Assembly: GCA_964556655.1 (NCBI GenBank)
Contig: CAZKWY010000006.1
Span: forward strand, 1-38,592
Reading direction: 5' to 3'
DNA: 38,592 nt
Origin: CAZKWY01 sp964556655
GTDB taxonomy: Bacteria > Patescibacteriota > Minisyncoccia > Portnoybacterales > UBA2143
Numbering within the stretch: position 1 is the first letter of the stretch; each line of letters starts with the position of its first letter. The translations under genes were made by a program, and so were the position numbers. This document shows, in pieces, positions 1 to 8,345 of this stretch. The notes under the pieces were generated by a model. The model did no database searches, was not told the DNA's origin, and saw only the letters and a list, made by a program, of their open reading frames with translations.

Positions 1-66
1 CAGGATCAGCAGGTGCTGAGCCGTGGTCTCGCCGAAGAGGTAGCCGAGCGCGCTCTGTCACAGTAA
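1..66. other. GC-rich segment at the left edge
   Basis: By direct count 39 of the first 60 bases are G or C, against 28 of the next 60 and 21 of the 60 after that. On the minus strand one frame here (after a TGA at 58-60) uses almost only codons ending in G or C, as in genes of a high-GC organism; this differs from the frame of the adjoining minus-strand ORF. On the plus strand a 21-codon open frame ends with TAA at 64-66. The segment could be a chimeric read end, a frameshifted gene end or a real junction; the window cannot decide. Confidence 0.35.
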
Positions 67-517
67 AAGGCTCATTTGGTCGTGTTGTAGAGGGAACATG
101 AACCCACAGTAAGGAGGGATTGTTGTTAAGCATTACTTGGAAGTTAACATTACTCCACAGCCAAATGACAGAAGAAGATAACACCAAGAAATACATGAAA
201 ATTTGTAAGGTAATTCTTTTTTTCTTTTTACTATGAAAAAGTGTATAAGTAAATCTTTTTTGAATAAACTCCGTAAACTTTGTGATATAAGATAAATGTT
301 TTAAAATTAAGAATATAAAATAGAAGCCCAGTATGCCCCAATTAACCGCTACAACCAAAGCAAAGGGATAAATACCCTTTAAACCTATCAATTCTTGTTG
401 CGGGGCGATATTAGATAAGGATGTGGCTAATGTCAATATCAATCCGTGAATTTTCCATTTATCCTTAAAGAAAAAAAAGAATATAATATTTTGTATTTTT
501 AAATAGATGTTTTTCAA
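1..517 (-). CDS. partial membrane protein, open at the left edge
   Basis: An uninterrupted minus-strand frame runs from about 517 to the window edge, roughly 172 codons with no stop. It reads as a real membrane protein: hydrophobic stretches near residues 24-40 (including LILTLATSLSNIA), 50-72 (ALVVAVNWGILGFYFIFLIL) and 105-122 (FMYFLVLSSSVIWLW), then a polar exported-looking part with VHVPSTTRPNEPFTVT, which resembles the start of an Ig-like beta-sandwich. The start is unsure. A TTG at 517 follows an in-frame stop. An ATG at about 526 begins a short frame in another phase that could join across the A/T run at 470-480 if that run holds a frameshift. No SD is seen. The last 20 or so codons fall in the GC-rich edge and may not belong to the gene. 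Function not recognised. Confidence 0.5.
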   Translation of the reverse strand, partial: MKNIYLKIQNIIFFFFFKDKWKIHGLILTLATSLSNIAPQQELIGLKGIYPFALVVAVNWGILGFYFIFLILKHLSYITKFTEFIQKRFTYTLFHSKKKKRITLQIFMYFLVLSSSVIWLWSNVNFQVMLNNNPSLLWVHVPSTTRPNEPFTVTERARLPLRRDHGSAPADP

Positions 518-804
518 TTAGAATCATTTTTAATTTATAAAGAATTATTACTGCTTATTACTTTCGATCATATTTTTTTGTAAGGCGATAGGACTATTTT
601 GACGTTTTTTTATGAAAAATTGCTTAATAAGGTATCGTTTTCTATCTTTTTCGTATCGTATAGGGTATTGTTTATCAACTTGACAGCTTTTATAGATGCT
701 TTAAAATTATATATAGAAATCCCTAAGTCTGCTAGCGCCAATAGCAAAACAGGGAAAAGTCATAAGCGCGCTATAAAAATTTAACAACATACTTATAGTT
801 TTCT
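518..804. other. AT-rich stretch without a convincing gene
   Basis: Two overlapping short frames compete here. A plus-strand 61-codon frame starts with TTG at 599 and ends at 784. A minus-strand stop-to-stop frame of 49 codons (759 to about 610) reads like protein (ALADLGISIYNF) but has only TTG starts and lies downstream of several stops. Neither has an SD or a recognisable domain. The plus-strand terminator at 805-860 suggests that some plus transcript crosses this region, either a small mRNA or a non-coding RNA. Confidence 0.3.
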
Positions 805-860
805 GCAGAAAACCTATAGAACTCCTTTTGGAATTCACATTTGGGTTTTCTGCTTTTTTA
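805..860 (+). terminator. Rho-independent terminator or attenuator
   Basis: A perfect 10-bp stem GCAGAAAACC (805-814) with GGTTTTCTGC (844-853) is followed by a run of T. The loop holds a smaller imperfect stem, GAACTCC with GGAATTC around TTTT. The 5' arm also lies in a 16-bp palindrome (798-813), so two mutually exclusive folds are possible. It ends about 20 bp before the start codon at 880, so it either ends an upstream transcript or attenuates the gene at 880. Confidence 0.65.
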
Positions 861-879
861 TTCCTATTTTTTCTTTTAA

Positions 880-2094
880 ATGAAAAAAGAAAAAAATTCT
901 TATTATCAATATCTTCCCCTTTATGATGCGGCCAAAAGATGTCCTTACTCGCAGGAATATTTGAGTTTGCGCGCTCGCCAAGGCAAGTTAAAAGCCGTTA
1001 AAAAAGGCCGCAATTGGCTGACAACTGAAAAATGGCTTAATGAATATATTAAGAACATTGCTATAAAGGAAAAAAAATCTGCCTCTAAGGCCTTGTTTGA
1101 TAGAAAAATTTATGCGAAAAATCTTTTTTTGGCTGTCTTTTGTCTGATTAAAAACATTTGGGAAAAGACTCAAGAAATAGTCGGTGGTTCTATCGATAAA
1201 ATTCTTTCTATTTTTTCTTTGGTTTCTAGAATGATTTCTCCTTTACTAAATGAGTTCCCTCTCTTTTATGGCGGGTTGTTTGATTCCCTAGGCAAGAAAG
1301 TAGGCGAAGGGATTGATCGGACTGAAAAGGCGACCTTATGGACCTATCAAAGGAGAAAAGAGCCTGCTTTAATTTGTTCTATTATTTTTATCATTTTGAC
1401 GGGAGCTGTTTCTCTTTTGATTTTTGTGCCCGGGGTTCAGCCGTGTTTCGCTGAACAGGCAAAGGATTTTGTTGGAAAGACTTTTTCTTTTGTTCAAGAA
1501 TCTTTTTTAGCTGCTTACGATGAGCTTTATTATATTTCTCTTGCTTTAGGTGACTTTGGCGACGCGATCTTTTATCTGATAAAAGATTTTTCTGTTAATT
1601 CTATAAGAGCTATTCTTAATATTCCGGAAAAAATCTTTAACTTTATTAAAGAAGTTGATTTTTTTGCTTCAGAATTACAAAGCGGGACTGAAGAGGTATC
1701 GTTCAGAGCTTTTTCTTGGGGTTATGACAGCGGACGAAAGACAGCAGAAAAAATCATTATTGACAAAGAAGAGGCAGCGCGATTCTTTGCTGCTTTAGAA
1801 AGCCGCAATGAGGAGATAAAATTAGGGCTTATCGTTAAAGTTAAAGAAATAATCCGTAAAACGTCTCGGAGCTTTTATCAACGAGCTTTTGCTTTTTACG
1901 ATCAAAGCGAACGCTCTTTTGAAAAAGCCTTAAGCGAAATGTCACGATGGGCAGAGCAGTCGGTTGAAATTTCTCGATTGACTTATGAATGGAGCGTTTC
2001 TCAGATGGAGCAGGTTTATTATTTAGCTTTATCTTTTCCACAAAAAACCGCTTCTTTTTTCTATCGTTTCAGTCTTCCTTTTTATTATCACTAG
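880..2094 (+). CDS. HTH-domain protein with a transmembrane anchor
   Basis: A 404-aa protein in two parts. Residues 10-60 form a MerR/excisionase-type helix-turn-helix: YLPLYDAAKR, then YSQEYLSLRARQGKLKAVK and a GRNWLTT wing, a pattern familiar from DNA-binding domains that recognise DNA through a winged helix. Residues 161-185 are a strong membrane segment (ICSIIFIILTGAVSLLIFVP). The remainder is amphipathic and aromatic-rich with no domain I recognise. The HTH would be cytoplasmic and the C-terminal 220 residues probably outside, as in membrane-bound one-component regulators. ATG at 880 has no SD and follows a terminator closely. The downstream gap is 272 bp, so it is probably a single-gene unit. 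The HTH and anchor calls are good; the role is inferred. Confidence 0.75.
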   Translation: MKKEKNSYYQYLPLYDAAKRCPYSQEYLSLRARQGKLKAVKKGRNWLTTEKWLNEYIKNIAIKEKKSASKALFDRKIYAKNLFLAVFCLIKNIWEKTQEIVGGSIDKILSIFSLVSRMISPLLNEFPLFYGGLFDSLGKKVGEGIDRTEKATLWTYQRRKEPALICSIIFIILTGAVSLLIFVPGVQPCFAEQAKDFVGKTFSFVQESFLAAYDELYYISLALGDFGDAIFYLIKDFSVNSIRAILNIPEKIFNFIKEVDFFASELQSGTEEVSFRAFSWGYDSGRKTAEKIIIDKEEAARFFAALESRNEEIKLGLIVKVKEIIRKTSRSFYQRAFAFYDQSERSFEKALSEMSRWAEQSVEISRLTYEWSVSQMEQVYYLALSFPQKTASFFYRFSLPFYYH

Positions 2095-2109
2095 AATGTA
2101 CCCCGCTTC

Positions 2110-2215
2110 TTAGACACGCAGTCTGAGGCGCAATGGCTTCAGAAAGGAAAAACATCATGGTAAAATCAAGACACATTGTCCGTAAGACAAGGCGTCTTAG
2201 AAAATGGGTGTCTTG
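2110..2215. other. cluster of hairpins in an intergenic region
   Basis: Three inverted repeats lie close together: TTAGAC (2110-2115) with GTCTGA (2121-2126), one G-T pair; AAGAC (2184-2188) with GTCTT (2194-2198); and an enclosing CAAGACAC (2167-2174) with GTGTCTTG (2208-2215). None is followed by a T-run, so they are not simple terminators. They could form a structured small RNA or leader, but they overlap a possible micro-ORF. Confidence 0.35.
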
Positions 2216-2237
2216 CACAATGGTTAAATTTTATTGA
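2157..2237 (+). CDS. candidate 26-aa basic micro-protein
   Basis: ATG at 2157 is preceded by AAAGGA with a suitable spacer, which is unusual in this window, and opens a 26-codon frame ending in TGA. The product is very basic (begins MVKSRHIVRKTRRLRKW). The same bases form hairpins, so this may be a non-coding RNA read by chance. No family is recognised. Confidence 0.22.
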   Translation: MVKSRHIVRKTRRLRKWVSCTMVKFY

Positions 2238-2262
2238 AGTATTTTTTAAAAAAAGTTAAAAT
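2234..2262 (+). promoter_or_regulatory. putative sigma70-type promoter for the gene at 2367
   Basis: TTGAAG (2234-2239), a 17-bp spacer and TAAAAT (2257-2262). Start of transcription would be near 2269, giving a leader of about 100 nt that contains an imperfect hairpin, GGAAAACT (2314-2321) with AGTTTTTCC (2329-2337). Confidence 0.45.
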
Positions 2263-2366
2263 AAGTTAGAGTTAATAAAAACAATAAACAATATTCATCC
2301 GTTGATTATTCTAGGAAAACTTTTTATCAGTTTTTCCGGTAAGATCGAGGATGCGAACAGTCAAAT

Positions 2367-4856
2367 ATGAAAAGTCTATTTGATCTTATTATCAAATACT
2401 CGCTTTACGGGCTGGTGTTTTTAATGCCTTTATTCTTTTTGCCTTTAACAGGCGAAGTATTTGAGTTTAACAAGCAATATTTGCTTTTCTTTCTGACAGC
2501 AATATGCTTTTTAGCTTGGCTGGGCAGGATGGTTTTAGTAAATAAAAAACTGATTTTTTATCGGACGCCTTTAGACGTTTGGATACTGGCCCTTGGGGCA
2601 GTTATGGTAGTAAGCGCCATTTTTTCCTTAGACGCGGTTAACTCTTGGCTTGGCTCATACGAGAAATTTTATGATTCTGTTATTGTTTTGCTGGCATTAT
2701 TTGTTTTTTACTTTTTAGCGGTCAATCATATCGGCATTAATAAAAAAGAAAAAGACAATTTGCCAAAAGGGGAATTTATGGGCCTTGGCAAAGGCGAGGA
2801 CGAGAAAAAGAAAAAAGGATCAACCATTTCTTTTTTATCGGCTATTAATGTTTTTTTGCTCTCTTCGTTTTTAGTTTTGGTTAATGCCTATTTCTCTGTT
2901 TTTGGCATTTGGGCAAAAATCTCCGGATTACCGCAGTTTATGAAAGTTCGTTCTTTTTCTACTATTAATGGTTCTTTAGAAGGCCTAGCTGTTTTTATCA
3001 GCGCTGTGCTTTCTCTTCTTGTCGGAATTATGCTGCAAGGAATAAAGAGGAAAAAAGCGGCTAACATTTTCTACGCGGTTTTTTCACTGGCTGCGCTTTT
3101 CTTCTTGGTTATAGTAGATTTTCTGGCGGCTTGGATTATTTTAGGATTGACAATGTTTGTGCTTTTGGTTTTAGCTTTTTGGACAAGATTGTTTAAGGAA
3201 AGAGTTAATGTTCTTCTTTTGCCGATTGGCTTCCTTCTTTTGGCCGGTATCTTCTCTGCTGATCTGCCGACTAAATTTGGCATTATTGAAGAAGGTAGCG
3301 CTTTTTTGACTCGTCCTTTGCCGGAAGAAATTATCCTGGATCATTCTACAAGCATGAGTGTTTCTCTCTCCGCTCTTAAAGAGTATCCTTTTTTGGGCTC
3401 TGGTCCAGGGACTTATCTGGCGGATTTTTCTAAATTTAAACCCCTAGAGTTTAATGAGGGAAATTTATGGAATGTCCGTTTTGACCGGCCAAACAGTTAT
3501 TTATTGGAGCTAGTGGCAGTTTCAGGAATTTTAGGCATTGCCAGCTATTCGCTAATGGCAATAGTTCTTATACTGGTTGTGTTAGCTTCATTGAGGAGGC
3601 TTAAAAAGTGGCAAGCTGGCGTTAACAGCGCGGGGGATCAGGCAAGCAGTCTTTCTTCGGGCGAAGCAAACAATTTTTCTTCTCTAATGATGGCTGCTTT
3701 TTCCGGTTGGACAGCGCTTTTTATCGGCCAATTGTTTTATCCCGGAAGCATTGTTTTGCTTTTTTCGTTCTGGTTTTTTACCGCTTTAGTGATGGTGGGC
3801 TGGAGAAGGGCGCAAGGAGCGGCCAGTTCGAAGATGTCTTTTACTTTCAAAGAGATGCCAGAAGTGGGCTTGGTGATGAGCGTAATTTTGTTGGTTTTTG
3901 TTTTTGGCGCGGTCGGGATTTTTTATGTGGCTGGACGTTTTTATGTCGCGGATGTGAGCTTTGCCAAAGAAGTCAAGACTAGCCGCGAAGTGGTAAAGAA
4001 AATAGAAAAGACGGTTAACCTAAATAAGTATCGTTCTCGCTACCGCCGTATTCTTTCTCAAGCTTACTTGGCCACTGCTTGGGAAGAGGCCAATAAAAAA
4101 GAAGCAAAGCGCGATGCCAATCTCTTAAAGGCATTGGCTTCTGGATCAGTGGCGCAGGCGAAAGAGGCAACCGAGATTAGTCCTAGCATGGTTGCTAATT
4201 GGGAAAACCTAGGAGTTATTTACCGTGACTCTCGAGGCTTGGCAGGAGGAACAATCCCTTTCGCTGTTGACGCTTTTGGGCGGGCCGTCGAACTAGAACC
4301 GCATAATCCATTTTTCTACCATGAGCTTTGTCGATTAAGCATTTTAGACGAGAAAAGCGAATGGGAGAAAACAGTAAGCTATTGCCAAAAAGCGGTAGAG
4401 CTTAAAGAAAACTATCTTGACGCTCGCATACAGCTTGCTTTGGCCTATGAAAAGAAGGGCGATTTAGAGACAGCAGTTAACCAGATGGAAGCTGTCTTAA
4501 AGAGACTGCGCGGAGTTAGTTTCGAAAGAGAATCAGCCCTTGCCAGCGCGGCAACAGAAATCTATTTCCAACTAGGCCGCTTTTATTACAATATGGGCAG
4601 AAGCAAAGATGCTATCAAGACGCTAGAACAGGCAGTGATTATTACTCCGCAATACGTTAATGCTCGTTATGCCTTGGCAATGGCCTATCAATCGGCGGAA
4701 AGACACAAAGATGCTCTTGTTCAATTGGAGATCATAGATCAAGTAGTGCCGAATAATAAAAATGTTCAGTCTATGATGGATCAAATAAGGTCAGTTATTG
4801 GTGGCAGAGGAGAGTCTTCGGAAGGGGAGGCAGAAGAAGAAGGATCTGAAGAATAG
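2367..4856 (+). CDS. O-antigen-ligase-like membrane protein with C-terminal TPRs
   Basis: An 829-aa protein. The first 530 residues hold about a dozen membrane helices with a charged linker near 128-150. The Wzy_C/O-antigen-ligase signature sits in the large external loop around residues 340-390: YPFLGSGPGTY, then FDRPNSYLLELVAVSGILG. After the last helix (about 505-530) come tetratricopeptide repeats at roughly 600-810 (LGVIYRDSRGLAGG, KAVELKENYLDARIQLALAY, LEQAVIITPQYVNARYALA) and a Glu-rich tail. In this family the loop residues take part in moving a polyprenyl-linked glycan to an acceptor; the TPRs probably bind a partner. Its own promoter is proposed upstream. The acceptor cannot be told from sequence; protein O-glycosylation or polymer ligation are both possible. 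Confidence 0.85.
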   Translation: MKSLFDLIIKYSLYGLVFLMPLFFLPLTGEVFEFNKQYLLFFLTAICFLAWLGRMVLVNKKLIFYRTPLDVWILALGAVMVVSAIFSLDAVNSWLGSYEKFYDSVIVLLALFVFYFLAVNHIGINKKEKDNLPKGEFMGLGKGEDEKKKKGSTISFLSAINVFLLSSFLVLVNAYFSVFGIWAKISGLPQFMKVRSFSTINGSLEGLAVFISAVLSLLVGIMLQGIKRKKAANIFYAVFSLAALFFLVIVDFLAAWIILGLTMFVLLVLAFWTRLFKERVNVLLLPIGFLLLAGIFSADLPTKFGIIEEGSAFLTRPLPEEIILDHSTSMSVSLSALKEYPFLGSGPGTYLADFSKFKPLEFNEGNLWNVRFDRPNSYLLELVAVSGILGIASYSLMAIVLILVVLASLRRLKKWQAGVNSAGDQASSLSSGEANNFSSLMMAAFSGWTALFIGQLFYPGSIVLLFSFWFFTALVMVGWRRAQGAASSKMSFTFKEMPEVGLVMSVILLVFVFGAVGIFYVAGRFYVADVSFAKEVKTSREVVKKIEKTVNLNKYRSRYRRILSQAYLATAWEEANKKEAKRDANLLKALASGSVAQAKEATEISPSMVANWENLGVIYRDSRGLAGGTIPFAVDAFGRAVELEPHNPFFYHELCRLSILDEKSEWEKTVSYCQKAVELKENYLDARIQLALAYEKKGDLETAVNQMEAVLKRLRGVSFERESALASAATEIYFQLGRFYYNMGRSKDAIKTLEQAVIITPQYVNARYALAMAYQSAERHKDALVQLEIIDQVVPNNKNVQSMMDQIRSVIGGRGESSEGEAEEEGSEE

Positions 4857-4931
4857 CCTGAAAAAAACCTATTTTTTAGCAATTTTTTTAAGAGAAAACC
4901 GCCTTTAAGAATTTGTTCTCGAGGCGCAGTA

Positions 4932-4961
4932 TTGACATTGTTAATGGTTTATGTATATACT
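4932..4961 (+). promoter_or_regulatory. promoter upstream of rpoB
   Basis: TTGACA (4932-4937) matches the -35 consensus exactly; an 18-bp spacer leads to TATACT (4956-4961). Transcription would start near 4968, giving a leader of about 117 nt. It probably drives rpoB-rpoC. The leader carries a strong AGGAGGGG (5059-5066), but 18 nt before the rpoB ATG, further than usual. Confidence 0.7.
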
Positions 4962-5084
4962 TAATAAATTGCTTTTCCTAAAGCTTAATTATTTGTTTGA
5001 AATAATTTGCCAATAGAAGATTTCTAATTAAGAGACAAGCCTTTCTATGAAAGAGAAAAGGAGGGGTTTGTTTTTGCGCTTAAA

Positions 5085-8000
5085 ATGCCTCAAAAAGAAG
5101 CGAAATATGATTTTCGTCTGCCTGATTTGGTTGATCTGCAAAGAAAATCCTATGAGTGGTTTTGGCAAAGAGGGTTAAGAGAGCTTTTTGACGAAGTCTC
5201 TCCTATTAAAGACTGGGGCGGAAAAGATCTGGAACTCCATTTTTTAGATTACCGCCTAGAGGAACCAAAATACAATGAAGTAGAAGCCAAGGCTCATAAT
5301 GTTTCTTATGAGGCTCCTTTGTATTGTCGAGCCAAACTAGCTAACAAGAAAACAAAAGAGACCAAAGAACAGGAGGTCTATTTAGGAGAGTTCCCTCTTA
5401 TGACTAAAAGAGGAAGTTTTATTGTTAACGCTGTTGAGCGTGTAGTTATTTCTCAATTAATCCGTTCTGCCGGCGCTTTTTTTACTTCTAATTTTGCCAA
5501 GGGCCGCCACTATTTTGGAGCTAAAGTCATTCCTAACCGTGGCGCTTGGCTGGAATTTGAAACTGATCTAGAAAACTCTTTAAGCGTTAAGATTGACCGC
5601 AAGAGAAAAGTCCCCGTAACAGATCTTTTACGGGTTTTTTGGGCTTTAGAAAATCCTGAAAAGAATCTTTCCGAAGACGAAATAAAAAAGCTTTTTGCCA
5701 AAGAGAATACAGGCGAGGTTGATTGTTTAGAGGCTACTCTTAGGAAAGATACAGTTCGAACAATAGGTGAATCTTTCGTTGAAGTCTATAAGCGCATTAG
5801 GCCGGGAGATTTGGCTACTGAAGATAACGCTCGTGGTTTTATCGAAGCAATGTTTTCTTTTGAGCGTTACGATCTAAGTGAAGTAGGTCGCTGGAAACTT
5901 AACAAAAGACTAGGCTTAAAGGCGGACGAAAAAATCACTGAAGAAAAGAGAGTGCTTAGCTTTAACGATCTAGTGGCTATTATTAAAGAAATTATCAGGC
6001 TTAATAATACTCCAGGCGCTCAAGCTGACGATATTGACCATTTAGCTAATCGGCGAGTTAAGACTTTAGGCGAACTGCTTCAAAATAAGATGAGGGTGGG
6101 TATGGCGCGGACAGAAAGAATTATCAAAGATCGAATGTCTACGCTGGAAGCTAACGAAATGACTCCTGGCCAACTAATTAACGCTAAGCCTTTTACAGTG
6201 TCAGTTAAAGAATTCTTTTCTTCTTTTCAGCTTTCCCAGTTTATGGACCAGCATAATCCGCTGGCTGAGCTAGAGCATCGCCGACGTCTTTCGGCCATGG
6301 GTCCGGGCGGTCTGACTAGGGAAAGGGCTGGCTTTGAGGTCCGTGACGTTCATTCCAGCCATTACGGTCGCATTTGTCCAATCGAAACTTCGGAAGGGCC
6401 TAATATCGGCTTGGTCGGGCATTTAGCTATGGCCGCTCGTTTAAATGAATACGGGTTTATTGAATCTCCTTATCGCAAAGTGGAAAAAGGCAAATTGACC
6501 AACGAAATCATTTATTTAACTGCTGACGAAGAAGAAAATTTTAATATCGCTCATGCGGGAGTAAAAATTGACGAGGATGGTAATTTAGTCAATCAAGAAG
6601 TAGAGGCGCGAGTTAAAGGCCAGCCTAGCACCATTGCTCGGCAAAAAATTGACTTTATTGATGTTATTCCTCAGCAACCGATGAGCATGGCTGCTTCTTT
6701 GATCCCTTTCTTAGAGCATGACGACAGCAACCGTGCTTTAATGGGTTCAAATATGCAAAGACAGGCTGTTTCTTGCATTTGTCCGCAGGCGCCGTTGGTG
6801 GGGACAGGCATGGAAGAAAAGGCGGCGCGGGATTCCGGTAATTTGGCCATTGCCGAAGAAGACGGAGTAGTGGAGGCAGTCGAGGCCTCGGAAATTGTGG
6901 TTAAGCCTTCAAGCAAGCCTTCTAAGAAATCTTCTTTGGAAGATCGGCCCTTAACAGGCATTTATGATCATGACGAAAAAGACAAAGAAAATCGCCGACG
7001 CTATCCGCTCCGCTCTTTTGTTAGTACTAACCAGTATACTTGCTCTACTCAACGTCCTTTGGTCCATAAAGGCCAAAAAGTTAGGAAAGGCGACATTATG
7101 GCTGACGGAGCGGCGACTGATAAAGGTCAGCTTGCTTTGGGGCAAAACCTTCTGGTCGCTTTTATTTCTTGGCGCGGAGCTAACTTTGAAGACGCCATTA
7201 TTCTTTCCGAGCGGTTGGTTAAGAATGATCGTTTTACCTCTATTCATATTGAAAGCTTCACTTGCGATGTTAGAGAAACGAAGCTAGGCCCTGAAATCAC
7301 TACGCCCGATATTCCTAATGTGGGTGAAGACCGTCTTAAGGATCTTGACGAGGAAGGCGTGGTGCGCATCGGCGCCGAGGTAGGCCCTAATGATATTTTA
7401 GTAGGAAAAATTTCTCCTAAAGGAGAGACTGATCTAACAGCAGAAGAGCGGCTCTTGCAAGCTATTTTTGGCGAGAAGGCAAGGGACGTCAAAGACACCT
7501 CTTTAAGGATGCCATATGGAAAGCGCGGTCGGGTAGTAGGAATTAAAGTTTTTAGTAGAGATAAAGGCGATCGTTTGTCAGCTGGCGTAACCAAGAGCAT
7601 TCAGGTAGAGATAGCTGAATTAAGAAAGGCTTCTGTTGGCGATAAGCTAGCTGGTCGGCATGGCAACAAAGGAGTTATCTCAAAAATTCTTCCCGAGGAA
7701 GAAATGCCCTATTTGACTGACGGTACGCCTGTGGATATCATTCTCAACCCTCTGGGCGTAGCTTCTAGAATGAATATTGGCCAGATTTTAGAAACCCATT
7801 TGGGCTGGGCAGCTCATTATTCTGGAGTCCAGTGGACCAGCCCCTCTTTGGACGGCGTAAAAGATAAAGACATTAGAAAGGCTTTGACAGAAACAGGCTT
7901 GCCTGAAAGCGGACAGGTTACTCTTTATGACGGTCGTAATGGCGAGCCTTTTGGCCAGCCGGTCACCGTAGGCTATATTTATATGCTCAAGCTTCTTCAC

Positions 8001-8318
8001 TTGGTAGAAGATAAAATTCATATGCGTTCAGTCGGCCCTTATTCTATGATCACTCAGCAGCCGCTGGGTGGAAAAGCTAAGTTTGGCGGACAAAGATTTG
8101 GCGAAATGGAAGTTTGGGCTTTGGAAGGATATGGTTCAGCTCATACCTTGCAGGAAATGTTAACTATTAAGTCAGACGATGTTACGGGAAGGGCTAACGC
8201 TTACGATTCTATTATCAGAGGAAAGAAAATTCAGGCGCCTAATATTCCCGCCTCTTTTAACGTTTTGGTTAGTGAGCTTAAGGCATTGGGCCTAAATGTT
8301 GAACTGATTGAAAAATAG
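5085..8318 (+). CDS. rpoB: DNA-directed RNA polymerase subunit beta
   Basis: Catalytic-core subunit of RNA polymerase. Family landmarks in order: N-terminal FRLPDLVDLQ; lobe motif GSFIVNAVERVVISQLIRS; fork loop and rifampicin region with FQLSQFMDQHNPL and RRRLSAMGPGGLTRERAGF; HYGRICPIETSEGPNIGL; GRHGNKG; and the C-terminal MRSVGPYSMITQQPLGGK and GGQRFGEMEVWALEGYGSA, which clamp onto beta'. At 1077 aa it is much shorter than the 1342 aa of E. coli, mainly lacking lineage inserts. The usual Pro of ETPEGPN (E. coli P564) is Ser; the main rifampicin-contact residues D, H, R and S are kept. ATG at 5085 is the only reasonable start. rpoC follows after 27 bp. Confidence 0.98.
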   Translation: MPQKEAKYDFRLPDLVDLQRKSYEWFWQRGLRELFDEVSPIKDWGGKDLELHFLDYRLEEPKYNEVEAKAHNVSYEAPLYCRAKLANKKTKETKEQEVYLGEFPLMTKRGSFIVNAVERVVISQLIRSAGAFFTSNFAKGRHYFGAKVIPNRGAWLEFETDLENSLSVKIDRKRKVPVTDLLRVFWALENPEKNLSEDEIKKLFAKENTGEVDCLEATLRKDTVRTIGESFVEVYKRIRPGDLATEDNARGFIEAMFSFERYDLSEVGRWKLNKRLGLKADEKITEEKRVLSFNDLVAIIKEIIRLNNTPGAQADDIDHLANRRVKTLGELLQNKMRVGMARTERIIKDRMSTLEANEMTPGQLINAKPFTVSVKEFFSSFQLSQFMDQHNPLAELEHRRRLSAMGPGGLTRERAGFEVRDVHSSHYGRICPIETSEGPNIGLVGHLAMAARLNEYGFIESPYRKVEKGKLTNEIIYLTADEEENFNIAHAGVKIDEDGNLVNQEVEARVKGQPSTIARQKIDFIDVIPQQPMSMAASLIPFLEHDDSNRALMGSNMQRQAVSCICPQAPLVGTGMEEKAARDSGNLAIAEEDGVVEAVEASEIVVKPSSKPSKKSSLEDRPLTGIYDHDEKDKENRRRYPLRSFVSTNQYTCSTQRPLVHKGQKVRKGDIMADGAATDKGQLALGQNLLVAFISWRGANFEDAIILSERLVKNDRFTSIHIESFTCDVRETKLGPEITTPDIPNVGEDRLKDLDEEGVVRIGAEVGPNDILVGKISPKGETDLTAEERLLQAIFGEKARDVKDTSLRMPYGKRGRVVGIKVFSRDKGDRLSAGVTKSIQVEIAELRKASVGDKLAGRHGNKGVISKILPEEEMPYLTDGTPVDIILNPLGVASRMNIGQILETHLGWAAHYSGVQWTSPSLDGVKDKDIRKALTETGLPESGQVTLYDGRNGEPFGQPVTVGYIYMLKLLHLVEDKIHMRSVGPYSMITQQPLGGKAKFGGQRFGEMEVWALEGYGSAHTLQEMLTIKSDDVTGRANAYDSIIRGKKIQAPNIPASFNVLVSELKALGLNVELIEK

Positions 8319-8345
8319 CGGCGGTATTAATTTTAAATTTATTTT

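Noticed and set aside
610..747. 45-codon minus-strand frame from TTG 747
   Set aside because: Reads like protein but has no good start and lies behind many stops; it may be a remnant.
599..784. 61-codon plus-strand frame starting with TTG
   Set aside because: No SD, no recognisable domain, unusual composition, and a competing minus-strand frame in the same place; only the terminator downstream favours it.
6671..7600. Long open frames opposite and alongside rpoB
   Set aside because: They are shadows of a clearly conserved gene and have no own signals.
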